Source: Bacillota bacterium
GTDB taxonomy: Bacteria; Bacillota; Negativicutes; Sporomusales; Sporomusaceae
DNA: 64,000 nt
Reading direction: 5' to 3'
NCBI GenBank assembly: GCA_017889705.1
Contig: JAGGAB010000009.1
Span: 1-64,000, forward strand
Shown piece by piece: positions 52,712-61,512 of this stretch (the stretch's first letter is position 1; each line of letters starts with the position of its first letter). The position numbers were made by a program, and so were the translations under genes. Below the pieces are notes generated by a model that saw nothing but the letters and a program-made list of their open reading frames with translations, was not told the DNA's origin and ran no database searches.

Positions 52712-53551
52712 ATGAGTATTCAATGGCCGTTGGTTTTCTTTACACTCTTTGTAGGATTAGGGTGCGGCACTTTTATTGTTACTGTACTTCTGACCGAGTG
52801 GGCTGGTAAAGAAAAGCAAATCAGAACATTTAGTTCAATTATTGCGATTGCTGCTTTAGCCGTCGGAGGAGCGTCAAGTACTCTGCACTTGGGGCATCCG
52901 GAGCGGATGTTTGGCGCCATGGCCCACCCAAGTTCCGGCATCTTCATGGAATCCATGCTTAGTTTTCTGCTGGGGTTGGCTATCGTGATTTATTTGCTGG
53001 CGATTAAGAGGGATGCTTCTGCAACAGTTTGTAAAATATTGGGAAGCATTGGGGCGGTATTGGCAATTGCACTTGCTTTTGTTAATGGTGATGCTTATGT
53101 AATGCCGTCCATACCTGCCTGGAATACATTGATTTTGCCTGCACTTTACTTAGTATCGGCAGCAGTTATGGGATGTTTTTGTACGGGTATATTGCTTGCT
53201 CGCTCAGCTAATCATGATGAAGCGGCACTAACGGCAATAAAGAAGGCTGCTCTGCTCACCTTGGCGATTCAAACCATCTTGATTATCGCGTACTTGGTAC
53301 ACATAGCCGTAGCACCATATCCTGATGCCAGCCGGTCAATCGGGCGGATATTAGCCGGCGGTTTAGCGCCGATCTTCTGGGGAGGACTGGTACTGATTGG
53401 TTTAGCGGTGCCAGTAATACTGATGAAAAAGCCAGAAACCAGTTCATTCCCTATGACGGTCAATTTTGGAATGGCTTGCGTTTTGCTCGCTGGTATTGCT
53501 TTTCGGGTATTGATGTTCTCACTGGGGAGCAGCATTAAGCAGTTTTTCTAA
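52712..53551 (+). CDS. DmsC-like membrane anchor subunit
   Basis: 279 residues from ATG 52712 (GGAAGGAG upstream; the frame opens earlier at 52688, overlapping the previous gene). Eight hydrophobic segments and the DmsC-type segment SSTLHLGHPERMFGAMAHPSSGIFMESM, with the HLGHP histidine near the quinol site of DmsC. It would oxidise menaquinol and feed the FeS subunit. Confidence 0.87.
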   Translation: MSIQWPLVFFTLFVGLGCGTFIVTVLLTEWAGKEKQIRTFSSIIAIAALAVGGASSTLHLGHPERMFGAMAHPSSGIFMESMLSFLLGLAIVIYLLAIKRDASATVCKILGSIGAVLAIALAFVNGDAYVMPSIPAWNTLILPALYLVSAAVMGCFCTGILLARSANHDEAALTAIKKAALLTLAIQTILIIAYLVHIAVAPYPDASRSIGRILAGGLAPIFWGGLVLIGLAVPVILMKKPETSSFPMTVNFGMACVLLAGIAFRVLMFSLGSSIKQFF

Positions 53552-53589
53552 ATCTGCGTAAGGGAAGAATCATTTTACTTCTTCTAAGC

Positions 53590-53716
53590 AAAATGAAGAC
53601 TTGAATCAGACGGCGTTTTGACGCCGCCTGAATTCTAGTCGAAATTATCCTGCGATTTAACCGCTCTTACTTTTACTCTATAAAGGTGATTGTCTTAGAG
53701 AGGGTTAATCATCGGA
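53590..53716 (+). repeat. Dispersed repeat family A, full copy 6
   Basis: AAATGAAGACTTGAATCAG, core GGCGTTTTGACGCC, GAATTCTAGTCGAAATTATCC, then CCGCTCTTAC...AGAGAGGGTTAATCATCGGATAG. It lies within the molybdopterin operon between the anchor and chaperone genes, so it is transcribed as part of the mRNA. Confidence 0.78.
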
Positions 53717-53732
53717 TAGAAACGGAGGAAAA

Positions 53733-54416
53733 GTGGATAAAACATTAGAGTATGCAGAACTTATCTCAAACAGGGAGCGTTTATACCGGTTTTTAGGACG
53801 GTTATACGAAGTGGAAGTCGATAAAAACCTGCTGGAGCAGATAACCGCTATGATATTTCCTGTTGAGTGTGGAGAAGAGGTTCTTAACCAAGGATACCTC
53901 TTACTTAAAAACTACATTATGCTTCCGTTAAACGATCCTGTGAATGATTTGGCTGTCGACTTCGCACGGATATTTCTCGGCGCAGGGATAGTAGGCGATG
54001 AGGTTGCATATCCATACGAGTCGGTTTACACAAGCCCTAAGCGACTTATCATGCAAGATTCTCGTGATCAAGTTTTGGCGGTATACAGGAACAAAGGTCT
54101 GAACAAAACCGAGGGGCTGGATATTCCGGAAGACCATATTGCGTTGGAACTAGAATTTATGGCACACCTGTGCCAAGAGACACAACAAGCTGTTGCTGCG
54201 CAAGATTGGAAGGCTGTGTCTGCGTGCCTAAAAGGGCAACTGGAGTTTCTCACAGCCCATTTGTTGAATTGGGTTCCTGCGTTTTGCACAGATATTGAAA
54301 AATATGCTGAAACAGAGTTTTACCAAGCGGTTGCCAAAATCACTAACGGCTATTTACACTTAGAGCTTGATATCCTGGAAGATATGATTGCCGACTGTTG
54401 TGGGAACTGTGCATAA
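53733..54416 (+). CDS. TorD/DmsD-family maturation chaperone
   Basis: 227 residues, GTG start at 53733 after ACGGAGG. All-helical chaperone fold: RERLYRFLGRLYEVEVDKNLL, LAVDFARIFLGAGIVGDEVAYPYESVYTSPKRLIMQDSRDQV, LDIPEDHIALELEFMAHLCQ. The YESVY and DHIALELEFM segments are diagnostic. It binds the Tat signal of the molybdoenzyme and supports cofactor loading. A cysteine pair CCGNCA closes the protein. Confidence 0.9.
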   Translation: MDKTLEYAELISNRERLYRFLGRLYEVEVDKNLLEQITAMIFPVECGEEVLNQGYLLLKNYIMLPLNDPVNDLAVDFARIFLGAGIVGDEVAYPYESVYTSPKRLIMQDSRDQVLAVYRNKGLNKTEGLDIPEDHIALELEFMAHLCQETQQAVAAQDWKAVSACLKGQLEFLTAHLLNWVPAFCTDIEKYAETEFYQAVAKITNGYLHLELDILEDMIADCCGNCA

Positions 54417-54496
54417 AAGTGCTAAATACAGTTTTGTTTTCACTGAGTACTCGTAATTTGTAAAGTCGCTTTGGCAACAAGAGAGGAAGGCAAGCA

Positions 54497-55141
54497 ATGA
54501 GCCAAAATAAATCTAAAAACGCTCAAAGCATGATGCCAAATTCAGCAAAACATTCGCGGCGTACTTTTCTAAAAATCAGCGCTGGGGCTCTTGGCCTGTT
54601 TTTGGGCTTGGGGGGGCTGGCTAGGGCCATCCCGCACAAAACGCTCTTGCGTCCCCCGGGGGGGCAGGATGCAACCTCTTTTATTGCAAAATGTGTCAGG
54701 TGCGATCGCTGCCGAAGTGCCTGCCCTAGTTCTGTAATCGCTTTGGCGCATTTGTCGGACAGTATTCTGAATGCGCGCACGCCGGTAATGAATTTTCATC
54801 TTGGCTATTGCAATTTTTGTAATAAATGTGTTGAGGTCTGCCCCACTCAGGCATTAAAGCCTTTCGATATCAAGAGCGTGAAGCTTGGACTGGCAGTAGT
54901 GCAGCAAGATACGTGCATTGCCTGGCAGTCACGCGGGTGTATGGTATGCGTTACCGCGTGCCCTTATCAGGCAATTACGCTTGATAACCAGAAACACCCT
55001 GTTGTTGATTCGCAAAAATGCAAAGGTTGCGGTATGTGTGAAAAAGTTTGTCCAGCCCTAGTGATGCGGTCATATAGTGGAGGTAAGGTTCGCGGCATTG
55101 TAGTCACACCTATTTCCGGCAGAGATGAGGGACCGGTATGA
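54497..55141 (+). CDS. NapG-like Tat-exported ferredoxin
   Basis: 214 residues. Tat signal SRRTFLKISAGALGLFLGLG after a 22-residue hydrophilic start. Four FeS motifs: CVRCDRCRSACPSSVI, CNFCNKCVEVCPTQAL, CMVCVTACPYQAI, CKGCGMCEKVCPALVM. NapG with NapH forms a quinol dehydrogenase route to the periplasmic side. The stop overlaps the start of the NapH-like gene by 4 bases (ATGA). Confidence 0.9.
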   Translation: MSQNKSKNAQSMMPNSAKHSRRTFLKISAGALGLFLGLGGLARAIPHKTLLRPPGGQDATSFIAKCVRCDRCRSACPSSVIALAHLSDSILNARTPVMNFHLGYCNFCNKCVEVCPTQALKPFDIKSVKLGLAVVQQDTCIAWQSRGCMVCVTACPYQAITLDNQKHPVVDSQKCKGCGMCEKVCPALVMRSYSGGKVRGIVVTPISGRDEGPV

Positions 55142-56007
55142 AAAAAAATAAAACAAGGAGCCTGAGGCTGACGACAATGACAATTGTCGTCATGGCTGTT
55201 TTTATTGGTGCGGCCGGAAATGTTGGTACAGGATCACTTTCTGCCTTTGGTGTAGACGCTATTACGGCAGTTTGTCCTTTGGGATATCTGGAAACGGTAG
55301 TTGCCGGACGGGATATCCTGCCACAGGCTTTACCGTCTTTTTTAGTGATTGCCGGGCTTACTGTCTTATTAGGGCGTATTTTTTGTGGTTGGCTTTGTCC
55401 TGTTCCGTTGGTGAGAAAAATTGTAATTAACAAAATTGATGAAGAACAGGAACTGGTTGAGGATAATGCGGCTCTGCAAGCAGATGGTGACTGCAAAACC
55501 GTAAAGCCTGTTTGTTCTCAGACTAATCGCGATGATAACAAGAAACCAGCCAAAGGGCTGGTTGTTCTTGGGGTGACAGTAGGTTCTGCGGCTATCTTTG
55601 GTTTTCCTGTATTTTGTCTTGTTTGTCCGATCGGACTGATTTTCGCAACATTATTTGCATTGCTTCGTCTGGTTAAATTTAATGAGCCAACAATGGACCT
55701 TATTATTTTTCCGCTGATAATTATTGTGGAATTTGTACTTTTTAAAAAGTGGTGCAGCAAAATATGTCCCTTAGGAGCTTTGCTTAGCATATTCGGCAAG
55801 TTTAATCGAAGGCTTATACCTATAATTGACCATTCCCGTTGTTTAGAGGAAAGTCAGGGTATCAAGTGCCGGCAATGCCGCAGTGCTTGTAGCATGGACG
55901 TGGATTTAAAGAACGACAAGGGTACTGGTAATCTCAGTGAGTGTACCAAATGCCGAGAATGTGCAGACAATTGTCCGGTTCAGGCCATTAGATTTCCCTG
56001 GAGGTGA
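55138..56007 (+). CDS. NapH-like membrane ferredoxin
   Basis: 289 residues, four to five membrane helices with NapH/NosR-type cysteine motifs GRIFCGWLCPVPLVRKIV and CSKICPLGALLSIF, and two C-terminal FeS clusters CRQCRSACSMDVD and CTKCRECADNCPVQAI. A soluble insertion of about 45 residues (EEQELVEDNAALQADGDCKT) sits between helices. It overlaps the NapG-like gene and would link the quinone pool or cytoplasmic donors to the exported ferredoxin. Confidence 0.88.
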   Translation: MKKNKTRSLRLTTMTIVVMAVFIGAAGNVGTGSLSAFGVDAITAVCPLGYLETVVAGRDILPQALPSFLVIAGLTVLLGRIFCGWLCPVPLVRKIVINKIDEEQELVEDNAALQADGDCKTVKPVCSQTNRDDNKKPAKGLVVLGVTVGSAAIFGFPVFCLVCPIGLIFATLFALLRLVKFNEPTMDLIIFPLIIIVEFVLFKKWCSKICPLGALLSIFGKFNRRLIPIIDHSRCLEESQGIKCRQCRSACSMDVDLKNDKGTGNLSECTKCRECADNCPVQAIRFPWR

Positions 56008-56015
56008 AGACTGAT

Positions 56016-57179
56016 ATGTTATCCAAACTTGAACTATTTGCCGAAGCTTGTGCCAAGCTTGATAAGCGTGGTATTGTCATGCAAGAAAAGCGATGTTTGC
56101 GCAAGCGGCATATCCATAGTTCCTGTCAGCGTTGTTCGGACATATGTCCTACCGGCGCCATTACTTGTACGGAAAGCTTAGTTTTTCTGGGAGAAAAATG
56201 TAGCGGCTGTGGTGCGTGTGCTACGGTCTGTCCCAGTGGCGCGCTTGCGGCTAAGCTGCCTTCAAATAGAGAAATAAGCGCGCTTGTTTTTCACCATGTG
56301 AAACACTCGGGAGCAGTCGCCTTTGCCTGTGAGACTTATCTTAAAGTGCATCCCGCTGAACGCCGCCGGGTTATCAGTGTGCAGTGCATTGCACGGTGTG
56401 ATGAAGCGATTCTTGTCGCTGCTGTTCTTAGTGGCGCAACCCACGTAGCTATTCTTAATACTGCCTGTGAGGATTGTGTCCAAAATAAGGTTTGTGCACA
56501 GGTACAGGTAGTGGTTGACACGGCAAATCGCTTGCTGGCGTGTTGGAAGTACCCTCAACTAATTACAATTACGCCAACCATTCCGCAGAAAATCAAGCCT
56601 CTTCCTGTTGCCGAAGGTGAGGTGACAGGCATGTCGCGGCGTAATTTCCTCACTGCTTTTAAACGGAAAAGTGAGAGTCTTGTTACCCAAGTACTCCCAG
56701 AAATTATTTTAACTACAGAAGAAACGTCTGCAAAAAATAATAATGAAATAGAGAACCCGCTGGAAGAACCTAAGCATTTGCCAGATAAATGGAGGGCGCT
56801 GTTTGATTCTTTACAACGGTTGCCGAGTACAGCTGTGTCCGAATTTCCAAGCACTATATGGGGGGATATTCGCATTGATAGCAGTTGCAATGGCTGCGGA
56901 ACCTGCGCGGATGCCTGCCCGAGTTCAGCGCTTACTATTCATAAGCAGCAGGAGCTTTGGAGGCTTTCGGTAGATGTATCGCATTGTACGCAATGTGGTT
57001 TATGCAAAGATGTTTGTTGTCGTGGAAGTATCGAAGTCATTTCAACTGTAGCTCTTAACGAAATACTTGATCAGAAGTCCCAGGTGCTTGTGGAAAAAAG
57101 ACAAGAGGAAATCGACACCTTGTTAGAGCCTATAGAAGACCGGATGGCGCGGTTATTGGGGTGCTCGGTTAAAAACTAA
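56016..57179 (+). CDS. Large polyferredoxin with MvhD-like middle and internal twin-arginine motif
   Basis: 387 residues from ATG 56016 (GGAGG 11 bases upstream; GTG 56004 overlaps the previous stop). N-terminal clusters CQRCSDICPTGAI and CSGCGACATVCPSGAL; then a domain similar to the MvhD/HdrA-associated FeS subunit (VISVQCIARCDEAILVAAVL, then CEDCVQNKVC); then an internal SRRNFLTAFKRK at about 210; then two more clusters CNGCGTCADACPSSAL and CTQCGLCKDVCCRGSI. No signal peptide, so it is probably cytoplasmic and connects a soluble donor to the NapH-like protein. The internal motif lacks a hydrophobic follower and looks like a fossil of a fusion with a Tat ferredoxin. Confidence 0.82.
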   Translation: MLSKLELFAEACAKLDKRGIVMQEKRCLRKRHIHSSCQRCSDICPTGAITCTESLVFLGEKCSGCGACATVCPSGALAAKLPSNREISALVFHHVKHSGAVAFACETYLKVHPAERRRVISVQCIARCDEAILVAAVLSGATHVAILNTACEDCVQNKVCAQVQVVVDTANRLLACWKYPQLITITPTIPQKIKPLPVAEGEVTGMSRRNFLTAFKRKSESLVTQVLPEIILTTEETSAKNNNEIENPLEEPKHLPDKWRALFDSLQRLPSTAVSEFPSTIWGDIRIDSSCNGCGTCADACPSSALTIHKQQELWRLSVDVSHCTQCGLCKDVCCRGSIEVISTVALNEILDQKSQVLVEKRQEEIDTLLEPIEDRMARLLGCSVKN

Positions 57180-57234
57180 GATAAGAATATAAAACGCGGT
57201 AGTGAATACCGAAATCAGGAAAAGGATGTGAAAT

Positions 57235-57444
57235 ATGCTAAATTTCAGCATGCCGGAATTAGGGGTAGTTTTAGTTATTGCTCTTATTGTATTCGGGCCA
57301 GGTAAGCTACCTGAGGCGGGGAAGGCAATAGGTAAAGGGATTAGTGAACTAAGACGGGCAGTAACGAGTGAACCATCTAACGATGTCGTTGTAAAGATTG
57401 AAGGGAAGCCAACAGAAAACAAGTCAGGTGAAGTAAAATTATAA
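57235..57444 (+). CDS. tatA: TatA, twin-arginine translocase component
   Basis: 69 residues. One N-terminal helix (MPELGVVLVIALIVFGPGKLPE), the FGPGKLPE hinge and an amphipathic helix AGKAIGKGISELRRAV: complete TatA. AAAGGATG precedes the ATG. It ends an operon that has two proteins with twin-arginine signals, so it may serve as dedicated translocase subunit. No tatC is in the window. Confidence 0.93.
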   Translation: MLNFSMPELGVVLVIALIVFGPGKLPEAGKAIGKGISELRRAVTSEPSNDVVVKIEGKPTENKSGEVKL

Positions 57445-57470
57445 GTAATATCTAATGGTTTGAGAAAGAT

Positions 57471-57520
57471 AGCGCTTCATAAGTTTGGATAAACTTATGA
57501 AGCGCTTTTGTTTTGTAGTT
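57471..57520 (+). terminator. Terminator of the molybdopterin operon
   Basis: Perfect stem AGCGCTTCATAAGTTT / AAACTTATGAAGCGCT with loop GGAT, then TTTGTTTTG. Confidence 0.88.
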
Positions 57521-57542
57521 GAGTAAGAATATTTAATGTAAA

Positions 57543-57589
57543 AACAGGTGCCTGTGTGATATTAAAATATCCACGTGGCACCTGTGATT
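57543..57589 (-). terminator. Terminator of ilvE
   Basis: ACAGGTGCC...GGCACCTGT stem with inner GATATT/AATATC; on the minus strand it is followed by TTTTTA. Confidence 0.78.
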
Positions 57590-57623
57590 TTGAATTTAGC
57601 AATAATTATGTTAGTGTGATAGA

Positions 57624-58646
57624 TTAGACTTTAACAATCCAACCTTCAGGTGCTGCCAAATCACCAAATTGAATACCACAAAGCGTATTGTACAATTGGG
57701 TGGTAAGGGGGCCAACCTCGGTTTCACTATGGAAGACATGGAAATTATCTTTATATTGGATGCCGCCAATTGGAGTGATAACCGCTGCGGTTCCGCATGC
57801 ACCCGCTTCCTTAAACTCTTTGAGGTTATCAATTAAAACATCCCGTTCGACTGCTTTTAAACCTAAGTATTCTTTCGCTAGATGCAATAAGGAATATTTC
57901 GTAATACTTGGTAAGATGGAAGGTGAATTAGGAGTAATAAATTCATTATCCCAGGTAATGCCGAAGAAATTGGCAGAACCGACTTCTTCGATCTTGGTAT
58001 GAGTGGCAGGATCAAGGTAGATACAATCACCAAAGCCGCTTTGCTTTGCCAATTTATATGAATATAAGCTTGCCGCATAGTTGCCGCCTACTTTCGATGC
58101 GCCTGTTCCATAAGGAGCTGCCCGGTCATAGTCGGAAACGATGAAATTAACCGGTGTCATGCCGCCTTTGAAATAGGGACCGACAGGAATACAAAAAACA
58201 GTAAATAAATATTCTGGAGCTGCCCCAACACCAATATTATCGCCTACGCCAATCAACAGTGGCCTAATATACAGTGTGGCACCAGTACCATAAGGTGGGA
58301 CATAGGCTTCATTGGCGCGCACTACTTGCAAAACAGCATCTACAAATTTTTCCTCGGGAAGTTCTGGCATTAACAGGCGCTCGGCGCTGCGATTCATTCG
58401 TTTGGCATTTTCATAAGGGCGGAACAGCTGGATATCTCCGTTTTTGGTTCTGTAGGCTTTTAGGCCTTCGAAGCACTGCTGGCCATAGTGTAATGCAGTT
58501 GAAGCTTCACTAATGGAAAGCTTATTGTCAGTTACTAGCTGGCCGTTATCCCACTGGCCATCTTTCCAAGTGGAAATATAACGGAAATCTGTTTTGATAT
58601 AGTTAAAACCCAAGTTAGCCCAATCAATATTTATCTGTTTGCTCAT
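57624..58646 (-). CDS. ilvE: Branched-chain amino-acid aminotransferase
   Basis: 340 residues from ATG 58646 (AGGAGAT 10 bases upstream; an ATG at 58658 touches the ribosome binding site). Fold-type IV PLP enzyme: [54 protein letters not shown] with the PLP lysine region, [11 protein letters not shown] and [12 protein letters not shown]. It makes or degrades Leu, Ile and Val. Expression is controlled by the T-box leader upstream. Confidence 0.95.
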   Translation of the reverse strand: MSKQINIDWANLGFNYIKTDFRYISTWKDGQWDNGQLVTDNKLSISEASTALHYGQQCFEGLKAYRTKNGDIQLFRPYENAKRMNRSAERLLMPELPEEKFVDAVLQVVRANEAYVPPYGTGATLYIRPLLIGVGDNIGVGAAPEYLFTVFCIPVGPYFKGGMTPVNFIVSDYDRAAPYGTGASKVGGNYAASLYSYKLAKQSGFGDCIYLDPATHTKIEEVGSANFFGITWDNEFITPNSPSILPSITKYSLLHLAKEYLGLKAVERDVLIDNLKEFKEAGACGTAAVITPIGGIQYKDNFHVFHSETEVGPLTTQLYNTLCGIQFGDLAAPEGWIVKV

Positions 58647-58805
58647 ACTATGTACCATCTCCTAAATAAACTTATTTTTGTACGCTAATGCAGTCGCCCG
58701 ATGCAATTCTCATTTATAGGGGGTGATGTCAAACAATCCCCCAAAGATTTGTAGTTTGCTAAGCAAAAAACAACAAAGCTCAAGTAATTCATCACCTCCC
58801 CAAAA

Positions 58806-59095
58806 TAAAAAAACTCTTGTCCTTCAAGTCAGATAGACTTAAAGGGGCAAGAGATATTCTCGCGGTACCACCCTTTTTACAGATAAAAATATCTGCATCT
58901 CATCAGGTCAAACAACCCTAGCAGAATAACGACTGCACTCCTATCGGAGCTGAGGCCGGCGCAGCTTACTTTATAAGTTCAGCATTGCTGTTCAGGAGCG
59001 ACGTTTGCATTCCCATCGTACCGGTTCACACCAGCCACCGGTTCTCTGAATCGACATAGAGCGCAAGTTCTCCCTCATCACATTTACTATGTTAA
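58806..59095 (-). promoter_or_regulatory. T-box leader of ilvE, probable valine specifier
   Basis: On the minus strand: a Stem I region with GGGAGAAC, AGAGAACCGG and GGTGGCTGGTG boxes; the T-box AGGGTGGTACCGCG near 58860-58875; and a terminator CTCTTGCCCCTTTAAGTC / GACTTGAAGGACAAGAG with T-run (58806-58852). Pairing GGAG/CTCC and TTGC/GCAA leaves the loop ACGTCG, making GUC (Val) the most likely specifier. Uncharged tRNA would promote readthrough. Confidence 0.9.
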
Positions 59096-59216
59096 GTTAA
59101 AGTGTACTTTTATTTAACTATACGCTCATAGTTAGCTTCTGTCAACAGCAAAAAGAATTATTGTTTTGGAAAAAGTGCAATTATTAAAGCATAGAGTAGT
59201 AATAAGTGTAATATTG

Positions 59217-59921
59217 TTAACTGAAGGACCTTGATTGTTGTATTTCTGCGACAAAGGCATGAAATAAGCCTGCTGTCGTACGCTGAGCAAGAGGGAGAAG
59301 AAGTTCTGTCGAGTTACTGTACCGGGTTTCATCACCTTCGGTACGAACCCAATCAAAAAAATCAGCGGCGATGCAGGCATTATTGAGGATAAGCGCATTT
59401 AGATCCTGGGAGTATATACCGCCAGTAAATGCAGCGAATTTGTCATAATTTGCTTGTACCCATCCTTCATATTGTTTATGACCGTTGAACAGCTTGGCTC
59501 TTGCATGATGCGGAACACATAAATCCTGCAGAAGATGTGCAGCTGCTCCTAAGAAAAATGTAGCTTTTTTTAAGTTGAACTGTTTAACAGACTGGCGTGC
59601 CAATTGATAATAGGCTTCAAAATTATCAATTGCATGTGTGGAATGCCACAAGCCTTTTCGAGAACAAGGTTCAAAGTAATGATGTACATTCTTCCAGTTC
59701 TTATCAGCCCAGTATACACCTAAATTAAGTTCGGTTGTGTATTGGCTAAGAAAGTCTGAAATTTGTCCAAGACCATCATTCTTAATAATAGCAAGGGCTT
59801 GGCGGTTGCAAAATTCATGCGTTACTCCTGGTTTGTCAAAAAAGCTTTGCAGGGGAGATACAGCGGCTAACATTAAATGGAGGCAAGCATCTGCAGGCAC
59901 GGTTTTTAGTGTTTGAATCAT
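59217..59921 (-). CDS. Zinc-dependent phospholipase C-like protein
   Basis: 234 residues from ATG 59921 (AAGGAGAG upstream; the frame opens at 59984). All-helical zinc phospholipase C/P1 nuclease fold: THEFCNRQAL, DFLSQYTTELNLGVYWADKNWKNVHHYF, GLWHSTHAIDNFE, FLGAAAHLLQDLCVPHHAR, YEGWVQANYD. The His/Asp zinc ligands are all there. Known family members are secreted, but no signal peptide is seen here from either start. It may act inside the cell or leave by another route. Confidence 0.85.
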   Translation of the reverse strand: MIQTLKTVPADACLHLMLAAVSPLQSFFDKPGVTHEFCNRQALAIIKNDGLGQISDFLSQYTTELNLGVYWADKNWKNVHHYFEPCSRKGLWHSTHAIDNFEAYYQLARQSVKQFNLKKATFFLGAAAHLLQDLCVPHHARAKLFNGHKQYEGWVQANYDKFAAFTGGIYSQDLNALILNNACIAADFFDWVRTEGDETRYSNSTELLLPLAQRTTAGLFHAFVAEIQQSRSFS

Positions 59922-60199
59922 AATTCTCTCCTTAGAGATTATTTTTCTAAAACATGCATCTTGCCGATAAATGTATAACTTCATGTTTATTGTAACAAAG
60001 TCAAGGTGGGAGGCTGTTAAATCTATGTTATTGTTTAATTAAAAATCATTGTCAGTACGGTGGTAGACGTATATCTGTTGCCGGTGCAATGACGAAGCTA
60101 CTGTGAATTAACAGTAAAATAATGTAATTTTAATACATTCCTTTATTTACCAGGATAAAATATAAGGGTAATCCAATATATTTATTTTAGGAGGTAAAC

Positions 60200-61351
60200 A
60201 TGAACCATTACAAATGTTTTTGGAAACGCTCTCTGATGGTAGGTTTGGCGGCAACCTTATTGATGTCAGGAAGTTGTATTGTCGGCAATGGGAATGCTCA
60301 GGCAAAAGCCATTCCTCAACTCTTTGATTTTGAAGCGCATCGTGGGGGGCGGGATGCTCGCCCGGAAAACACACTGGTCAGTTTTGCCTATGCAATGGAA
60401 CTTGGTGTAACTACACTGGAATTGGATATGCAAATGACGAAAGATGGCCGCATTGTTATCAGCCATAATCCATATATGAATCATAATTTAGCCAAAGATG
60501 CAAGTGGCAAGTATGTTGAAAACGGTAAGTATGATATTCGCACAATGACTTTGGATCAAATAAAAAAATTTGATGTTGGAACCATGAATTCCGCAGCCGG
60601 TGATTATTATGCCGGACATGGAAAAACGCAATTATCGGTGCCAGGAACTCAAATGCCCACTTTGGAAGAAGTATTTGAACTGGCAAATGCCTACGGCAAT
60701 AATAAAGTATTGTTCAATATTGAGACTAAATCGTATCCAGACCAGGCATTTCCAGAAGCAAAAAACAATCCTGAGCCGGCTGTGTTTGTAGCTAAAGTCT
60801 ATGAAATTATAAAAAAATATCATATGGAAGATAGAGTTATGCTACAATCTTTTGACTGGCGGACATTAAGAGAAATGAAGAAACTAGATTCCGGTATTAC
60901 GCTGGTGGCTTTAACCTGTGAACAGCCTTCCTGGGGACCTGACAGTATCTGTCGCCAAGTAGGTAAACCGGGAGCTTCTCCTTGGATGGCAGGTCTTGAT
61001 ATTGATACCTTTAATGGTAGTTATATAAAAGCTGCCAAAGCGATTGGTGCTGATGTGGTGTCTCCTTACTGGGAAGAACTATCAAATGAAATGGTAAGTG
61101 AAGCTCATGAGTTAGGGATGAAAGTAGTACCTTGGACAGTGAATAACCCGGTGAAAATGAATATGTTAATTGATATGGGCGTAGATGGGGTTATTACGGA
61201 TAAGCCCTGGGTGTTGCGTGAACTCCTTATTAAGAGGGGAATATCTGTGGCAGAGCCGACAGTAAACACCAATAGTCCATATCACACCGGTATTAATATT
61301 GTTATGGGGGAAACTAAAAAATTAGGTAAAGGCGGAGATTCTGCCGAGTAA
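60200..61351 (+). CDS. glpQ: Exported glycerophosphodiester phosphodiesterase
   Basis: 383 residues, ATG after AGGAGG. Signal sequence with MVGLAATLLMSGSCIVGNG (the Cys could be a lipobox). Catalytic motifs FEAHRGGRDARPENTLVSF, TTLELDMQMTKDGRIVISHNP, NIETKS and the C-terminal VVPWTVNNPVKM, DMGVDGVITDKP. It releases sn-glycerol 3-phosphate from glycerophosphodiesters outside the cytoplasm, the natural follow-up of phospholipase action. Gene symbol by function and location; glpQ-type. Confidence 0.92.
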   Translation: MNHYKCFWKRSLMVGLAATLLMSGSCIVGNGNAQAKAIPQLFDFEAHRGGRDARPENTLVSFAYAMELGVTTLELDMQMTKDGRIVISHNPYMNHNLAKDASGKYVENGKYDIRTMTLDQIKKFDVGTMNSAAGDYYAGHGKTQLSVPGTQMPTLEEVFELANAYGNNKVLFNIETKSYPDQAFPEAKNNPEPAVFVAKVYEIIKKYHMEDRVMLQSFDWRTLREMKKLDSGITLVALTCEQPSWGPDSICRQVGKPGASPWMAGLDIDTFNGSYIKAAKAIGADVVSPYWEELSNEMVSEAHELGMKVVPWTVNNPVKMNMLIDMGVDGVITDKPWVLRELLIKRGISVAEPTVNTNSPYHTGINIVMGETKKLGKGGDSAE

Positions 61352-61374
61352 TTAATTAAATTATAGTTTCATTA

Positions 61375-61425
61375 AACAAACAACTACTGTCGTCTTGGTA
61401 GACAAGAGCAGTAGTTGTTTGTTGC
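61375..61425. terminator. Bidirectional terminator
   Basis: Stem AAACAAACAACTACTG / CAGTAGTTGTTTGTT with an inner GTCTTG/GACAAG hairpin, between the convergent phosphodiesterase and YibE/F genes. Confidence 0.75.
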
Positions 61426-61512
61426 TGTATATAAAGCAGGTGAAAAAGCATGCCGCCGCAAAAAAAATGTTGGCAGGCTTTATGCTTTATTTTTAGTAGG
61501 GGAAGGGGTTAA

